Assembly (NCBI GenBank): GCA_963697675.1
Contig: CAVOOW010000006.1
Coordinates: forward strand, 496,001 to 560,000
DNA: 64,000 nucleotides
Direction of reading: 5' to 3'
Origin: CAVOOW01 sp963697675
GTDB lineage: Bacteria > Actinomycetota > Actinomycetes > JACCUZ01
Below, in pieces: positions 9,788 through 18,464 of this stretch. Position 1 is the first letter of the stretch. Each line of letters starts with the position of its first letter. Under the pieces are notes generated by a model, which ran no database searches, was not told the DNA's origin, and was given only the letters and a program-made list of their open reading frames with translations. Both the position numbers and the translations under genes were made by a program.

Positions 9788-10663
9788 TCAGATCTCCTTG
9801 AGGACGGTGCCCTCGAGGCGAGGGAAGATGTAGATCCCGATCGCCATGATCGCCACGGCCCACACGCTCGAAATCAGCACCGCGCCCCAACCTGCCCACT
9901 GGTCGTTGAAGAACGCCGTGCGATAGAGGTCGAAGATGCCGGCCAGGGGGTTGAAGGAGAATATCTTCGCCGCCATAGGCGGGAAGCGCTTGTTGACGTC
10001 ATGGAGGCCGTAGAGGATGGGCGAGAAGTAGAACATCAGCCGGAGGATGATCGGCAGCACCCGGCCGATGTCGGAATAGAGCACGGACAGTGGTGCCAGG
10101 ATCAGCCCGAAGCCGATCAGCAGGACGACCTGGATGAGCAGGGCCAGCGGGAAGAACACGACGTACCAGGTCAGGTGGGCGCCTGTGAGGATCGCGAAGA
10201 GCGCGATGACGGGCAGGCTGAACAAGAACTCCGCCATCTTCGACCCGACCGTGCGAAGAACCCAGATCTCGCGCGGCAGGTTCGTCGAGCGCACCAGCTT
10301 GGCGTCCTTGGACAGGGCCTTCATCGACGACCGGAGCGAGGCGTTGAAGAACTGCCAGGGCAGCACTCCGCAGAGCAGGAAGACGACGTAGGGCGCCTCA
10401 CCCAGGCGGCGGCTGATCAGCTGGGTGAAGATGAACCAGTAGATGCCAGCCAGCATGAGCGGCTCGAGCACCGACCAGAAGTAGCCGAGGGCCGATCCCG
10501 CGTACTTGACCTTGAGGTCGCGGCCCACCAGCAACAGCAAGATCCGACGCCGGCTCCAGATGATGCCGACCTTCGACGGGACTGCCGCGTCTAGCGCCAC
10601 TGGTGCCTGAGTCCTTTCTGTTCCACCGGTTGCGAGTACCCCCATGACGCTACCGTCCGTCAT
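9788..10663 (-). CDS. Polysaccharide ABC exporter, permease subunit (Wzm/TagG type)
   Basis: An ABC-2 type permease of 291 residues. After a short cytoplasmic N-terminus the family block RDLKVKYAGSALGYFWSVLEPL marks the amphipathic entry. Roughly six membrane segments follow, with loop motifs KALSKDAKLVRSTNLPREIWVLR and SDIGRVLPIILRLMFYFSPILY typical of O-antigen and teichoic-acid exporters. The ATG at 10663 shares a base with the TGA of the upstream glycerophosphotransferase gene, showing translational coupling. Its stop is two bases before the GTG of the ATPase. Together the two subunits should flip a finished undecaprenyl-linked polymer across the membrane. Confidence 0.9.
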   Translation of the reverse strand: MTDGSVMGVLATGGTERTQAPVALDAAVPSKVGIIWSRRRILLLLVGRDLKVKYAGSALGYFWSVLEPLMLAGIYWFIFTQLISRRLGEAPYVVFLLCGVLPWQFFNASLRSSMKALSKDAKLVRSTNLPREIWVLRTVGSKMAEFLFSLPVIALFAILTGAHLTWYVVFFPLALLIQVVLLIGFGLILAPLSVLYSDIGRVLPIILRLMFYFSPILYGLHDVNKRFPPMAAKIFSFNPLAGIFDLYRTAFFNDQWAGWGAVLISSVWAVAIMAIGIYIFPRLEGTVLKEI

Positions 10664-11942
10664 CAGGGCCCCGCAGGGCCCCGCGCTGTCACCGCTGCCC
10701 AAGCCTCGTCACGGGCGGCGATCACCCTCGTACAAGCGTCCAGGAAGTTCTTGGTTGCCGCGCCGGGGCTGGTGTCACCAAGGTAGTAGCCGATCAGCTC
10801 GGAACGCGCCTCCCGGGCGGGGTCGCGGTCGAGCTGGTCGGCCACCAGCGCGGCGAGACCCGGCAGGTCACTGACCGAGAGACGGGGTACGACGTCGAGC
10901 ATGCGGGTCCGTGCGGTGACCACCGCACTCGAGGCCGGCTCGGTGATGACCACCGGCTTGCCCGAGGGCAGCCACTCGATCGCCATCGCCGAGATGTCGG
11001 AGACCAGCAGGTCCGCCGCGGCGAGGGAGACGCCGACCGGGCCGTCCGTCTCGATGCGGTGCCCCGCGCCCGGATCCTGCGCCGCGGCCTCGGTCACCAG
11101 CACGACGGACCTCGGCGTCCGCGTCGCCGTACTCAGCGCTGGAGATCCCGCTGAGCGGGTGGGGCCGGTAGGCGACGGCGAAGCGCCCGTCCGCGAGCAG
11201 CGCCCGCACGATCGCCGCGCCCGTGCGAGGCGACGCGACCCGTAGGCCAGCGAGGGTTGCGCACCCTCCCAGGTCGGCGCGTAGAGCACCGCGCGGCCGG
11301 TCGGTGACCGGCGTCGCGCGCCGGTCGGCCGTCGACGTCGAGCTGCGGGCGACCGATCAGCACGCAGTGTGGCGCCGCGTCGTAGAGCATCGTGTAGGCC
11401 TGCATGCGGTCGACCGCCGCCTGGCCGGGCACGAAGCAGAAGTCGTAGGCCTTGCTCTGGTTGCTGACCGACGACGCCCTTGTCGCTGTCGCCGTGGGTG
11501 AGGAACACGTGCACCAGCGAGGTGAACCGCAGCGCCGAGAAGTTCTGCGGGTTGTGGTTGACGTAGAGCGCGAGCTTGACCTCGCTGCGCGACAGCAGCT
11601 CGTCGAGGCGTCCGGTAGTGTGCGATCACGACCGCCGGCAGGTCCGAGCTCCGGCGCGCACCAGCCGCGCCGCGCGCGAGTCCTGCAGCACGATCACCAC
11701 CGGGTGCCGCTCGTCCAGCGCCCGCAGCGGGCCGTACCACTGGCGCAGCTGGTAGAGGTTGACGCGGGTGTCGGGGAAGTAGACCATCACGGTCTGCTCG
11801 AACCGGCCGTCGAGCGAGCTTCTCGTCGTCGGCCAGCCGGTCGGGCGTGCCCGGCGGGAGCAGGCCGGTGCGGCGGGCGACGTGCTTGACGACGTTCGGC
11901 CGGCGCCGCGGGTGAGGCCGCCGCGGCGGGCCTGCCGGTCAC
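10663..11942 (-). CDS. CDP-glycerol glycerophosphotransferase family protein (heavily frameshifted)
   Basis: Pieces of one protein appear in all three minus frames. The N-terminal half reads MVYFPDTRVNLYQLRQWYGPL and VVIVLQDSRAARLVRAG. The middle reads HCVLIGRPQLDVDGRP and VLYAPTWEGAQPSLAYGS. The end reads YRPHPLSGISSAEYGDAD and then SDISAMAIEWLPSGKPVVITEP. YAPTWEG, the PHP motif and the SDIS..E..P pattern are hallmarks of TagF/TagB-type enzymes that transfer glycerol phosphate from CDP-glycerol during teichoic-acid synthesis. At least six one-base shifts lie between 11100 and 11850. The same dense indels affect glf and the next GT gene, so I suspect sequence errors. GTG 11942 is the likeliest start, just after the glf stop; the N-terminal boundary is uncertain. 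Confidence 0.75.
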
Positions 11943-11949
11943 AGGAAAC

Positions 11950-13118
11950 TCATGCCGTGGTGGCCCCGAAGCGCGCCTCGTGCTTGTCGAACATGGTCAG
12001 CGCCGAGCCGATCGCCATGTGCATGTCGAGGTACTGGTAGGTGCCGAGCCGGCCGCCGAACAGCACGTCCCGGCTCGGCCTTGCCCATCTCGCGGTAGGC
12101 GAGCAGTCGTGCGCGGTCCTGCGCGGTGTTGACCGGGTAGTACGGCTCGTCGCGCGGCTCGGCGAAGCGCGAGAACTCGCTCATGATCACCGTGCGGTCG
12201 TCGGGATAGTCGCGCTCGGGGTGGAAGTGCCGGAACTCGTGGATGCGGGTGTACGGCACGTCTTCGTCGGCGTAGTTCATGACCGACGTGCCCTGGAAGT
12301 CGCCGATCGTCGAGCACCTGCTGGTCGAAGTCGAGCGTGCGCCAGCGCGAGCTCGCCCTGCTCGTAGTCGAAGTAGCGGTCGACCGGGCCGGTGTAGACG
12401 ACCGGCACCTGGCCGACGACGGCCTGACTTGTGCACCGGCTGCGACTCGTCGAAGAAGTCGGTGTCGAGCCGCACCTCGATCTGCGGGTGGTCGGCCATC
12501 CGCTCGATCCACGCGGTGTAGCCGTCGGTCGGCAGGCCCTCGTAGGTGTCGTTGAAGTAGCGGTTGTCGTAGGTGTAGCGGACCGGCAGCCGGGAGATGA
12601 TCTCGGCAGGCAGCTCGCGCGGGTCGGTCTGCCACTGCTTGGCGGTGTAGCCGCGGATGAACGCCTCGTAGAGCGGGCGGCCGATCAGCGAGATCGCCTT
12701 CTCCTCGAGGTTCGCGGCGCTCGTCGCCGTGCGATCTCGGCCGCCTGCTCCGCGACCAGGGCGCGCGCTGCGCGGGGCCCATGCGCGGAGCGGAAGAACT
12801 GGTTGATGGTGCCGAGGTTGATCGGCATCGGGAACACCTCGCCGCGCAGCGTGGTGTAGACGCGGTGCTGGTAGCGGTGAAGGTCGTGAAGCGGTTCACG
12901 TAGTCCCACACCCGCTCGTTGGAGGTGTGGAACAGGTGCGCGCCGTAGCGGTGCACCTCGATGCCGGTGCTCGGCTCGGCCTCGCTGTAGGCGTTGCCGC
13001 CGATGTGCGGCCGCCGGTCGATGACGAGCACCCGCAGGCCCAGCTCGCTGGCGGCCCGCTCGGCGACGGTCAGCCCGAAGAACCCCGACCCCACGACCAC
13101 GAGATCCGGGTCCACCAC
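11950..13118 (-). CDS. glf: UDP-galactopyranose mutase (frameshifted in this sequence)
   Basis: Glf converts UDP-galactopyranose to UDP-galactofuranose using reduced FAD. The N-terminus is clean: a dinucleotide-binding motif VVGSGFFGLTVAERAA, then VIDRRPHIGGNAYSE and RYGAHLFHTSNERVWDYVN. Later blocks are split between frames: EEKAISLIGRPLYEAFIRGYTAKQW-like, YFNDTYEGLPTDGYTAW, VPVVYTGPVDRYFDY, HFHPERDYP, and the ending LGTYQYLDMHMAIGSAL. About six one-base shifts lie between 12060 and 12880. Restoring them gives about 389 residues, the normal size, with no internal stop. ATG at 13118 faces the divergent GT2 gene 131 bases away. This gene makes galactofuranose the most likely sugar of the polymer handled by the operon. 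Confidence 0.88.
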
Positions 13119-13249
13119 ACGCTCCTTCGGTTGCCGACTCGGCCCGCACGCCAGTGCGTCCAGGCGACCGGCGCCAGATTAGCGAGGGTGGTCGAGCAGC
13201 ACCCGTGGCGGCTCTCCTACGATGGACGCGACCAGGACGGGAGGTGAGC
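13119..13249. promoter_or_regulatory. Divergent intergenic region between glf operon and GT2 gene
   Basis: This 131-base stretch separates the divergent starts of glf (minus) and the GT2 glycosyltransferase (plus), so promoters for both must lie in it or just inside the genes. I do not see a convincing pair of -35/-10 hexamers. A ribosome site GGGAGG at 13239-13244 serves the GT2 start at GTG 13250. The joint location suggests shared control of mutase, exporter and glycosyltransferase. Confidence 0.4.
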
Positions 13250-14229
13250 GTGACGAGCACGCCGGACGGACACGGCTCGGTGGCTGCGGTCGTGGTCACG
13301 TACAACCGCAAGGACTACCTCTCCGAGCTGCTGCCCTCGCTGTTGGCCTCGACGCGCCCGCTCGACGCGATCTACGTCGTCGACAACGCCAGCACCGACG
13401 GCACCCACGACTTCCTGGCCGAGCACTACGGCGACGTGCCGACGGTCAAGCCGGTCCTGCTCGGCGGACGAACACCGGCGGCTCCGGCGGCTTCTACAGC
13501 GGCGTGCTGCGCGGCCTACGCCGACGGCCACGACTGGTTCTGGCTGATGGACGACGACGTCACCGCGCTGCCCGACGGGCTCGAGGGCCTGCTGCGGTTC
13601 GCCGACCGGTCCGGGCTGCATCCACGGCCGCCGCGTCGACTTCCACGGCGGTGCCGTTCTTCTGGCAGCCGCGGATCAACGAGCCCCTCGGCATCCCGCT
13701 GCCCTACCTGCGCGACCCGTTCGCCGACGGTGCCGACGTGTTCGAGACGAACTCCGGCGTGCTTCGAGGGAATGCTGGTCAGCCGCGACGTCGTGCCAAG
13801 ATCGGCCCGCCGGACCCGCGGTTCTTCATCACCTGGGACGACGCCGTCTACGCGCTCGTGGCCTCCCGCGTGACCAAGGTCGTCTACGTCGACCACTTCT
13901 CGCTCAAGCGCCAGCGCGAGCAGCGCCAGGTGTCCCTCGCCGTGCGCCACCTCAACGACGCCTCGGACCTGTTCCGCTTCCACGTCATGCGCAACCGCGG
14001 CTACATGGCGCACTACCTGCGCCACCTGGGCGCCTACAACGCGCCGGGCTTCGCCCTCGGCACGCTGCTGACCTTCCTCAAGGAGATGCTGCGGCTCGTC
14101 TATGTGGAGCACAGCCTGCACGGCACCCGGGCACTGCTGCGCGGGTGGCGCGAGTCGCGCCGGATACTTCGCCAGCCGTGGCAGCCGATCGGCACGAGCG
14201 AGCTCGACGCCCCCCGCCGCCCCACCTGA
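13250..14229 (+). CDS. GT2 family glycosyltransferase, galactofuranosyl/rhamnosyl-transferase-like (frameshifted)
   Basis: A GT-A fold glycosyltransferase. The start VAAVVVTYNRKDYLSELLPSL with VVDNASTDGT is the nucleotide-sugar binding half. WLMDDDV near residue 100 is the metal-binding DXD motif, and FFITWDDAVYA with YVDHFSLKRQ follow in the second half. This pattern, including DDD and a later WDD, resembles the galactofuranosyltransferase GlfT1/rhamnosyltransferase group. Its place divergent from glf supports a UDP-galactofuranose donor. About five frame changes occur between 13465 and 13800; restored, the protein has about 326 residues. The start is GTG 13250 with GGGAGG seven bases upstream. 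The family is firm; donor and acceptor are inferred. Confidence 0.82.
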
Positions 14230-14366
14230 CCGCCCGCAGCAGTTGACGGCGTGCCTGCCGGATCGGGGGGCTGCGCGGACCTAGCATCGCGAGCAGCGAG
14301 GCGCGGATGGTCACGGCACGCCCGCCTGCGCACTTCCCCACGCCGTGCCAGCGAGTGGAGACCCGC

Positions 14367-15926
14367 ATGTCGCCGACACGCGCGCAGAACGGCCCCGCGC
14401 CCTTGCCGCCGGAGCTGAACCCGCGCGGGCGAGGAAAAGCAGCGAGTCGTACGAGCGGCGCGGGCCGGAAAGGTCCGTCGCCCCGCCAGGTCCGCCGCGC
14501 CAGGCTGCTGGGCAGGATTGCGCGCGGCTTCCTGCTCGCGGTTGCCGCTGCCACGGCGCTGGCCGTTCTCGCCGTCGCGGCGACCGGCTACACCGTGCTG
14601 CAGTGGTCAGCGAAGAAGATCGCCCGCGTCGACGCGTTCGCGGGGCTGACCGACCGCCCCGCACCGAGTGCCGGCGGTTCCACGACGTTCCTGCTGGTGG
14701 GCTCGGACGCGCGTGAGGGCATGTCCCACGCCGACCTCAAGCGGCTGCACCTCGGCTCCGTGGCGAGTGCCTCCGGGCGCCGCGCCGACACCATGCTCAT
14801 GATGCACATCTCGCCGCAGAACGGCACCGTCACGGTCGTGAGCCTGCCGCGGGACTCCTACGTGACGATCCCCGCGCACCGGGCCGCCGACGGCAGCACC
14901 GTCCGGGAACGCCGCGACAAGCTGAACTCGGCCTATTCGTTCGGCGGTGCCCCGCTCACCGTCGGGACGGTCGAGCGCACGACCGGCGTTCGCATCGACC
15001 ACTACCTCGAGGTCGACTTCCTGGGCTTCGAGCGGCTCGTCGACGCGATCGGCGGTGTCGACGTCTGCGCACCGACCAAGCTGCGTGACCGCCTCGCGGG
15101 CCTGCGGCTGCCCAAGGGCGTCAGCCACGTCGACGGCGAGACCGCGCTGGCCTATGTCCGAGCGCGACACCTCGACGCTCGGGCCGACCTCGGGCGCATC
15201 GACCGGCAACAGCGCTTCCTCGGTTCGATGGCAGATCGGGTCACCAGCCGCGACGTACTCCTCGATCCGCGTGCGCTGGTGCGCTTCCTCAACGCCGCGC
15301 TCGACGCCGTGCGCGCCGACCCGGGGCTGACGGAGAAGGGCCTCGTCACGCTGGGCACCGAGCTGCGGCATGCCTCGGGCAAGGACGTGCGGTTCCGCAC
15401 CGTGCCGATCGCGAACCCGTCCTACCGGGTCAGGGGGGCCGGCGCTGTCGCGCTGTGGGACGCCGCCGCCGCGAAGACCATGTTCACCGCCATGCGCGAG
15501 GACACCTCCACCGGGCATCTCGGCAAGCAGAAGGGCGACTCCGCGCTGACGATCCCGCCCGCGCAGATCAGCGTGCAGGTCTACAACGGCTCGAAGACCG
15601 TCGGGCTCGCCACCTCGGCCAGCCAGGAGCTCTCCGGCCGCGGGTTCGACATCGCTGGGCCGGCGCAGAACTGGCGCACCAACGGAGTGGGACGCACGAT
15701 CCTGCGCTACGACGCTCGCTACTCGGACAGCATCAAGACGCTTGCCGCGGCCGTGCCCGGCGCTCGGCTGGTGGCCGTGCCCGGTCTCGGTCACACGCTG
15801 CAGGTCGTGATCGGCTCGCAGTACACCGGGACGCATGCCGTCGACGTCTCGGCGGCGAACGTCCCCGGGATCAGCGCCGCCGAAACCGCGGCCGGCCGCG
15901 CGGCCGACGCCGACCCCTGCAGCTAG
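14367..15926 (+). CDS. LCP (LytR-CpsA-Psr) family glycopolymer transferase with LytR_C domain
   Basis: The second LCP protein, about 519 residues. A long basic, proline-rich cytoplasmic tail of about 55 residues precedes one membrane segment (FLLAVAAATALAVLAVAATGY). The LCP blocks are TTFLLVGSDARE, RADTMLMMHIS, VVSLPRDSYVTIP, KLNSAYSFGGAPL, and YVRARHLDARADLGRIDRQQRF with the conserved arginines. A LytR_C domain starts at ISVQVYNGSKTVG. ATG at 14367 has GGAG six bases upstream; an earlier GTG at 14307 lacks one. It follows the GT2 gene on the same strand after 137 bases and probably attaches the polymer made by this locus to peptidoglycan. Confidence 0.9.
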   Translation: MSPTRAQNGPAPLPPELNPRGRGKAASRTSGAGRKGPSPRQVRRARLLGRIARGFLLAVAAATALAVLAVAATGYTVLQWSAKKIARVDAFAGLTDRPAPSAGGSTTFLLVGSDAREGMSHADLKRLHLGSVASASGRRADTMLMMHISPQNGTVTVVSLPRDSYVTIPAHRAADGSTVRERRDKLNSAYSFGGAPLTVGTVERTTGVRIDHYLEVDFLGFERLVDAIGGVDVCAPTKLRDRLAGLRLPKGVSHVDGETALAYVRARHLDARADLGRIDRQQRFLGSMADRVTSRDVLLDPRALVRFLNAALDAVRADPGLTEKGLVTLGTELRHASGKDVRFRTVPIANPSYRVRGAGAVALWDAAAAKTMFTAMREDTSTGHLGKQKGDSALTIPPAQISVQVYNGSKTVGLATSASQELSGRGFDIAGPAQNWRTNGVGRTILRYDARYSDSIKTLAAAVPGARLVAVPGLGHTLQVVIGSQYTGTHAVDVSAANVPGISAAETAAGRAADADPCS

Positions 15927-16570
15927 TCGTCGCGGACCTCGATGCCGAGGTGATCGGCGAGCAACGGGGCGAGGTCCAGCAGCTGTGCCGGGCTGATCAT
16001 CGCACCGCGCAGGTGGTCGAGGCCGCTGAGCGCCTGCAGGGTCGCCCCGCTCAGGTCGACCCGCGTCAGGGTGGCGTTGCGGACGCTCAATGAGTCGACC
16101 CGGCTGCCGGCGAAGTCGACGTCGGTCAGGTTGGCCTCGGCGACGTCGACCTCGCCGAGCATGCAGTCCTGGAACACGACGTCCTGCAGGGTCGCCCCGC
16201 GCAGGTTGAGGAAGTCGAGCTTCAACCCGCGGAACCGCACCCGCGTCAGCTTTGCGCTCGACGCCGGGACGGCGCCGATCCGGCCGCCCGTGACCAACGA
16301 GTCGCGCCAGACGGACTCGGTCAGGTCGAGAGTGGCGGCCTGCAGGTCGGCCACCAGGGTCTCGACGAACCGGGCCCGGCGCAGCTGGAGACCATCGGCC
16401 CGGCACCGGGAGAGCCCGCAGTCGAGCAGCCTCGCGTTGTTGGCGACCTGGCCGGACAGGTCGAGGTCGGTGAAGGAGACCGCGTCATAGTCGCCGTGCG
16501 GCTCCAGGGGGACGTCAGGGTGCGGCGTCAGCTCCGGCAGCGCGATCTCGTCAGGCGCCTGAGCGACCAC
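15923..16570 (-). CDS. Pentapeptide-repeat protein
   Basis: A 215-residue protein made mostly of tandem pentapeptide repeats with a central Leu or Phe every five residues. Examples are FTDLDLSGQV, LRRARFVETLVADLQAATLDLTE, and LNLRGATLQDVVFQDCMLGEVDVAEANLTDVDFAGSRVDSL. Such repeats fold as a right-handed quadrilateral beta-helix. Some members mimic DNA and protect gyrase (MfpA/Qnr), but most have no known role and nothing here shows a gyrase link. It has no signal peptide or membrane segment. Its stop overlaps the end of the convergent LCP gene by four bases, and the thioesterase gene lies just upstream on the same strand with a three-base gap, so the two are probably co-transcribed. Confidence 0.85.
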   Translation of the reverse strand: MVAQAPDEIALPELTPHPDVPLEPHGDYDAVSFTDLDLSGQVANNARLLDCGLSRCRADGLQLRRARFVETLVADLQAATLDLTESVWRDSLVTGGRIGAVPASSAKLTRVRFRGLKLDFLNLRGATLQDVVFQDCMLGEVDVAEANLTDVDFAGSRVDSLSVRNATLTRVDLSGATLQALSGLDHLRGAMISPAQLLDLAPLLADHLGIEVRDD

Positions 16571-16573
16571 CGC

Positions 16574-17185
16574 TCAGCTCCCCGCAGTGCCGGGATCGGC
16601 GACCGGATCGACGGGATCGACCGGCTGGAGTTCGTCCCGCGAGCGCTGGATGGCCTCGCGCCGGGCCAGCCGGTGCGTACGCCGGATCTCCGCCTCTGCG
16701 CAGCGCCGGCGGTCGTCGTCGCTCTCCGCCAGCACTGGCGGGACCGGGCGAGGCCGCCCGTTTCCGTCGACGGCGACGAACACGAGGTACGAGGTCGCCA
16801 CGCGCACCGGCTCGACACCCGCCTCGTTCCAGGGCTCAGCCAGCACACGCACGCCGACCTCCATCGAGCTCCTGCCGGTCCAGTTGACCTGCGCCTCGGC
16901 ATGCACGAGGTCACCTACGCGCACCGGTGACAGGAAGTCCATCTCGTCCATCGACGCGGTCACTGCGGCACCGCCCGAGTGGCGCTGAGCAACGACGCCG
17001 GCGACGTCGTCGACGAGCTTCATGACCACACCGCCGTGGACGGTCCCGAGCAGGTTCGTGTCGAGCACGGTCATGATGCGGCTGAGCCTGCTGCGCGCTG
17101 CGCTCGTCGGACGACCGGCTGTGATATCGCTCACAGGAGTCTGCGCCGCCGCGCCAGGCGTTGGTTGTGTCGGGGAGTGGGGCAT
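16574..17185 (-). CDS. Acyl-CoA thioesterase (hotdog fold, YciA/BACH type)
   Basis: A single hotdog domain of the acyl-CoA hydrolase family. The conserved segment is TVLDTNLLGTVHGGVVMKLVDDVAGVVAQRHSGG, in which the Asn, the HGG turn and the Asp of the LVDDVAG helix form the active site. EMDFLSPVRVGDLVHAEAQVNWTGRSSMEVGVRV completes the fold. It should hydrolyse acyl-CoA thioesters in the cytoplasm. A charged C-terminal tail of about 50 residues (arginine-rich, then PVDPVDPV) has no assigned role. I take ATG 17185 as the start; the frame is open further upstream but would overlap the divergent LCP gene. Only 37 bases separate the two divergent starts, so one or both may have very short leaders. 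Confidence 0.82.
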   Translation of the reverse strand: MPHSPTQPTPGAAAQTPVSDITAGRPTSAARSRLSRIMTVLDTNLLGTVHGGVVMKLVDDVAGVVAQRHSGGAAVTASMDEMDFLSPVRVGDLVHAEAQVNWTGRSSMEVGVRVLAEPWNEAGVEPVRVATSYLVFVAVDGNGRPRPVPPVLAESDDDRRRCAEAEIRRTHRLARREAIQRSRDELQPVDPVDPVADPGTAGS

Positions 17186-17222
17186 GACCGGCAAGGGTAC
17201 GGTCGGAATCAGTGATGCACAC

Positions 17223-18437
17223 ATGAGCAACTGGCCCGATGGCTGGGACCGCGGCCCCGCGCCGTCGGACCCGCCTGCTCGGCCTGCCCAGCCGCAGGGC
17301 GCCGACGAGCCCACCCAGGCGATGGCTCGTCCGGTCGAACCGACCCAGGCGATGGCTCGTCCGGTCGAACCGACCCAGGCGATGGCCCGTCCCGTCGAAC
17401 CGACCCAGGTGCTGCGGCGTCCGGAAGAGCCCGCCCGGCGCCCGGACCCCGGCTACCCGGCGCCCCCGCCGCCGAGTCGACGTACGCCGGCTGACGCGAA
17501 CCCGCCTGGTCGCGGAGGCCGCCGACGGTGGCTGCGCCGCACCCTGCTCGTGCTACTGCTGATCCTCGCGCTGTTCGTCGGCCTGGTCTTCTTCTTCTAC
17601 TCGCGCATCGGCAAGGTCGACGCCCTGCAGGACTACGCCGGACGACCGGCTGCGACACCGGGGCAGGACTGGCTGCTCGTCGGCTCCGACAGCCGCGCGG
17701 GTCTGTCCAACAAGGAGACCAGGAAGCTCCACGTCGGCCACGCGACCGGGCAGCGCACCGACACGATCATCCTGCTGCACAAGCCGCGCTCCGGCCCCGC
17801 GACGCTGGTGAGCCTGCCGCGCGACTCCTACGTCCCCATCCCGGGGCACGGGCGCAACAAGCTCAACGCGGCGTACGCGTTCGGTGGCGCGCCACTGCTG
17901 GTGCGCACGGTCGAGACGGTGACGGGGATCCGACTCGACCACTACTCCGAGATCGGGTTCGGCGGTTTCGTCGGCATGACCAACGCCGTCGGCGGCGTCA
18001 AGCTCTGCCCCACACGCAACATCAACGACAAGAAGGCCGGCCTGCACGTCAAGAAGGGCTGCCAGACGATGGACGGCGCGACGGCGCTGGGGTATGTCCG
18101 CGCGCGCTATTTCGACCCGAAGGGAGACCTGGGCAGGGTGCAGCGCCAGCAGGAGTTCCTGAGCGCGGTGTTCGCGAAAGCGGTCAGCCCGACGACGCTG
18201 CTGAATCCCTTCCGGCTGATCCCGCTGGGCAACGCGGGCACCACGGCGCTGAAGGTCGACGAACGCGACGGGCCGATCGACCTGGTGCGTTTCGCGTTGG
18301 CCATGCGGGCGATCGCCGGCGGCAAGGGCATCCAGACGACGGTGCCGATCGCCAACCCTGACTACAGGACCCCGGTCGGCTCGACCGTTCGCTGGGACCG
18401 CGCCAAGGCACTCGAACTCTTCCGCTCGCTGCGCTGA
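17223..18437 (+). CDS. LCP family glycopolymer transferase, short form with repeat-containing cytoplasmic tail
   Basis: The third LCP protein, about 404 residues. The N-terminal cytoplasmic part is Pro/Ala-rich and contains three exact copies and one degenerate copy of the decapeptide EPTQAMARPV. It leads into a membrane segment (TLLVLLLILALFVGLVFFF). The LCP domain has DWLLVGSDSRAGL, QRTDTIILLHK, SLPRDSYVPIPGHGRNKLNAAYAFGG and YVRARYFDPKGDLGRVQRQQEF with the usual arginines. Unlike the other two LCP proteins it stops after the LCP domain and lacks LytR_C. The start could be ATG 17223 or ATG 17184; I prefer 17223 because the earlier one would overlap the thioesterase start. Its gene is convergent with the methyltransferase gene 27 bases away. 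Confidence 0.88.
   Translation: MSNWPDGWDRGPAPSDPPARPAQPQGADEPTQAMARPVEPTQAMARPVEPTQAMARPVEPTQVLRRPEEPARRPDPGYPAPPPPSRRTPADANPPGRGGRRRWLRRTLLVLLLILALFVGLVFFFYSRIGKVDALQDYAGRPAATPGQDWLLVGSDSRAGLSNKETRKLHVGHATGQRTDTIILLHKPRSGPATLVSLPRDSYVPIPGHGRNKLNAAYAFGGAPLLVRTVETVTGIRLDHYSEIGFGGFVGMTNAVGGVKLCPTRNINDKKAGLHVKKGCQTMDGATALGYVRARYFDPKGDLGRVQRQQEFLSAVFAKAVSPTTLLNPFRLIPLGNAGTTALKVDERDGPIDLVRFALAMRAIAGGKGIQTTVPIANPDYRTPVGSTVRWDRAKALELFRSLR
17307..17426 (+). repeat. 30-bp in-frame tandem repeat, four units
   Basis: Units lie at 17307-17336, 17337-17366, 17367-17396 and 17397-17426. The first three differ at a few bases and each encodes EPTQAMARPV; the fourth is degenerate (EPTQVLRRPE). The unit length is a multiple of three, so copy-number change would keep the reading frame of the LCP protein and only alter the length of its cytoplasmic tail. 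Confidence 0.95.
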
Positions 18438-18464
18438 GCTACTGCCGCCCTGGCGAGTCCATGT

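Noticed and set aside
10663..13118. Calling glf and the glycerophosphotransferase true pseudogenes.
   Set aside because: All conserved motifs are kept in restored frames, no in-frame stops appear, and the downstream exporter genes are intact and translationally coupled to them.
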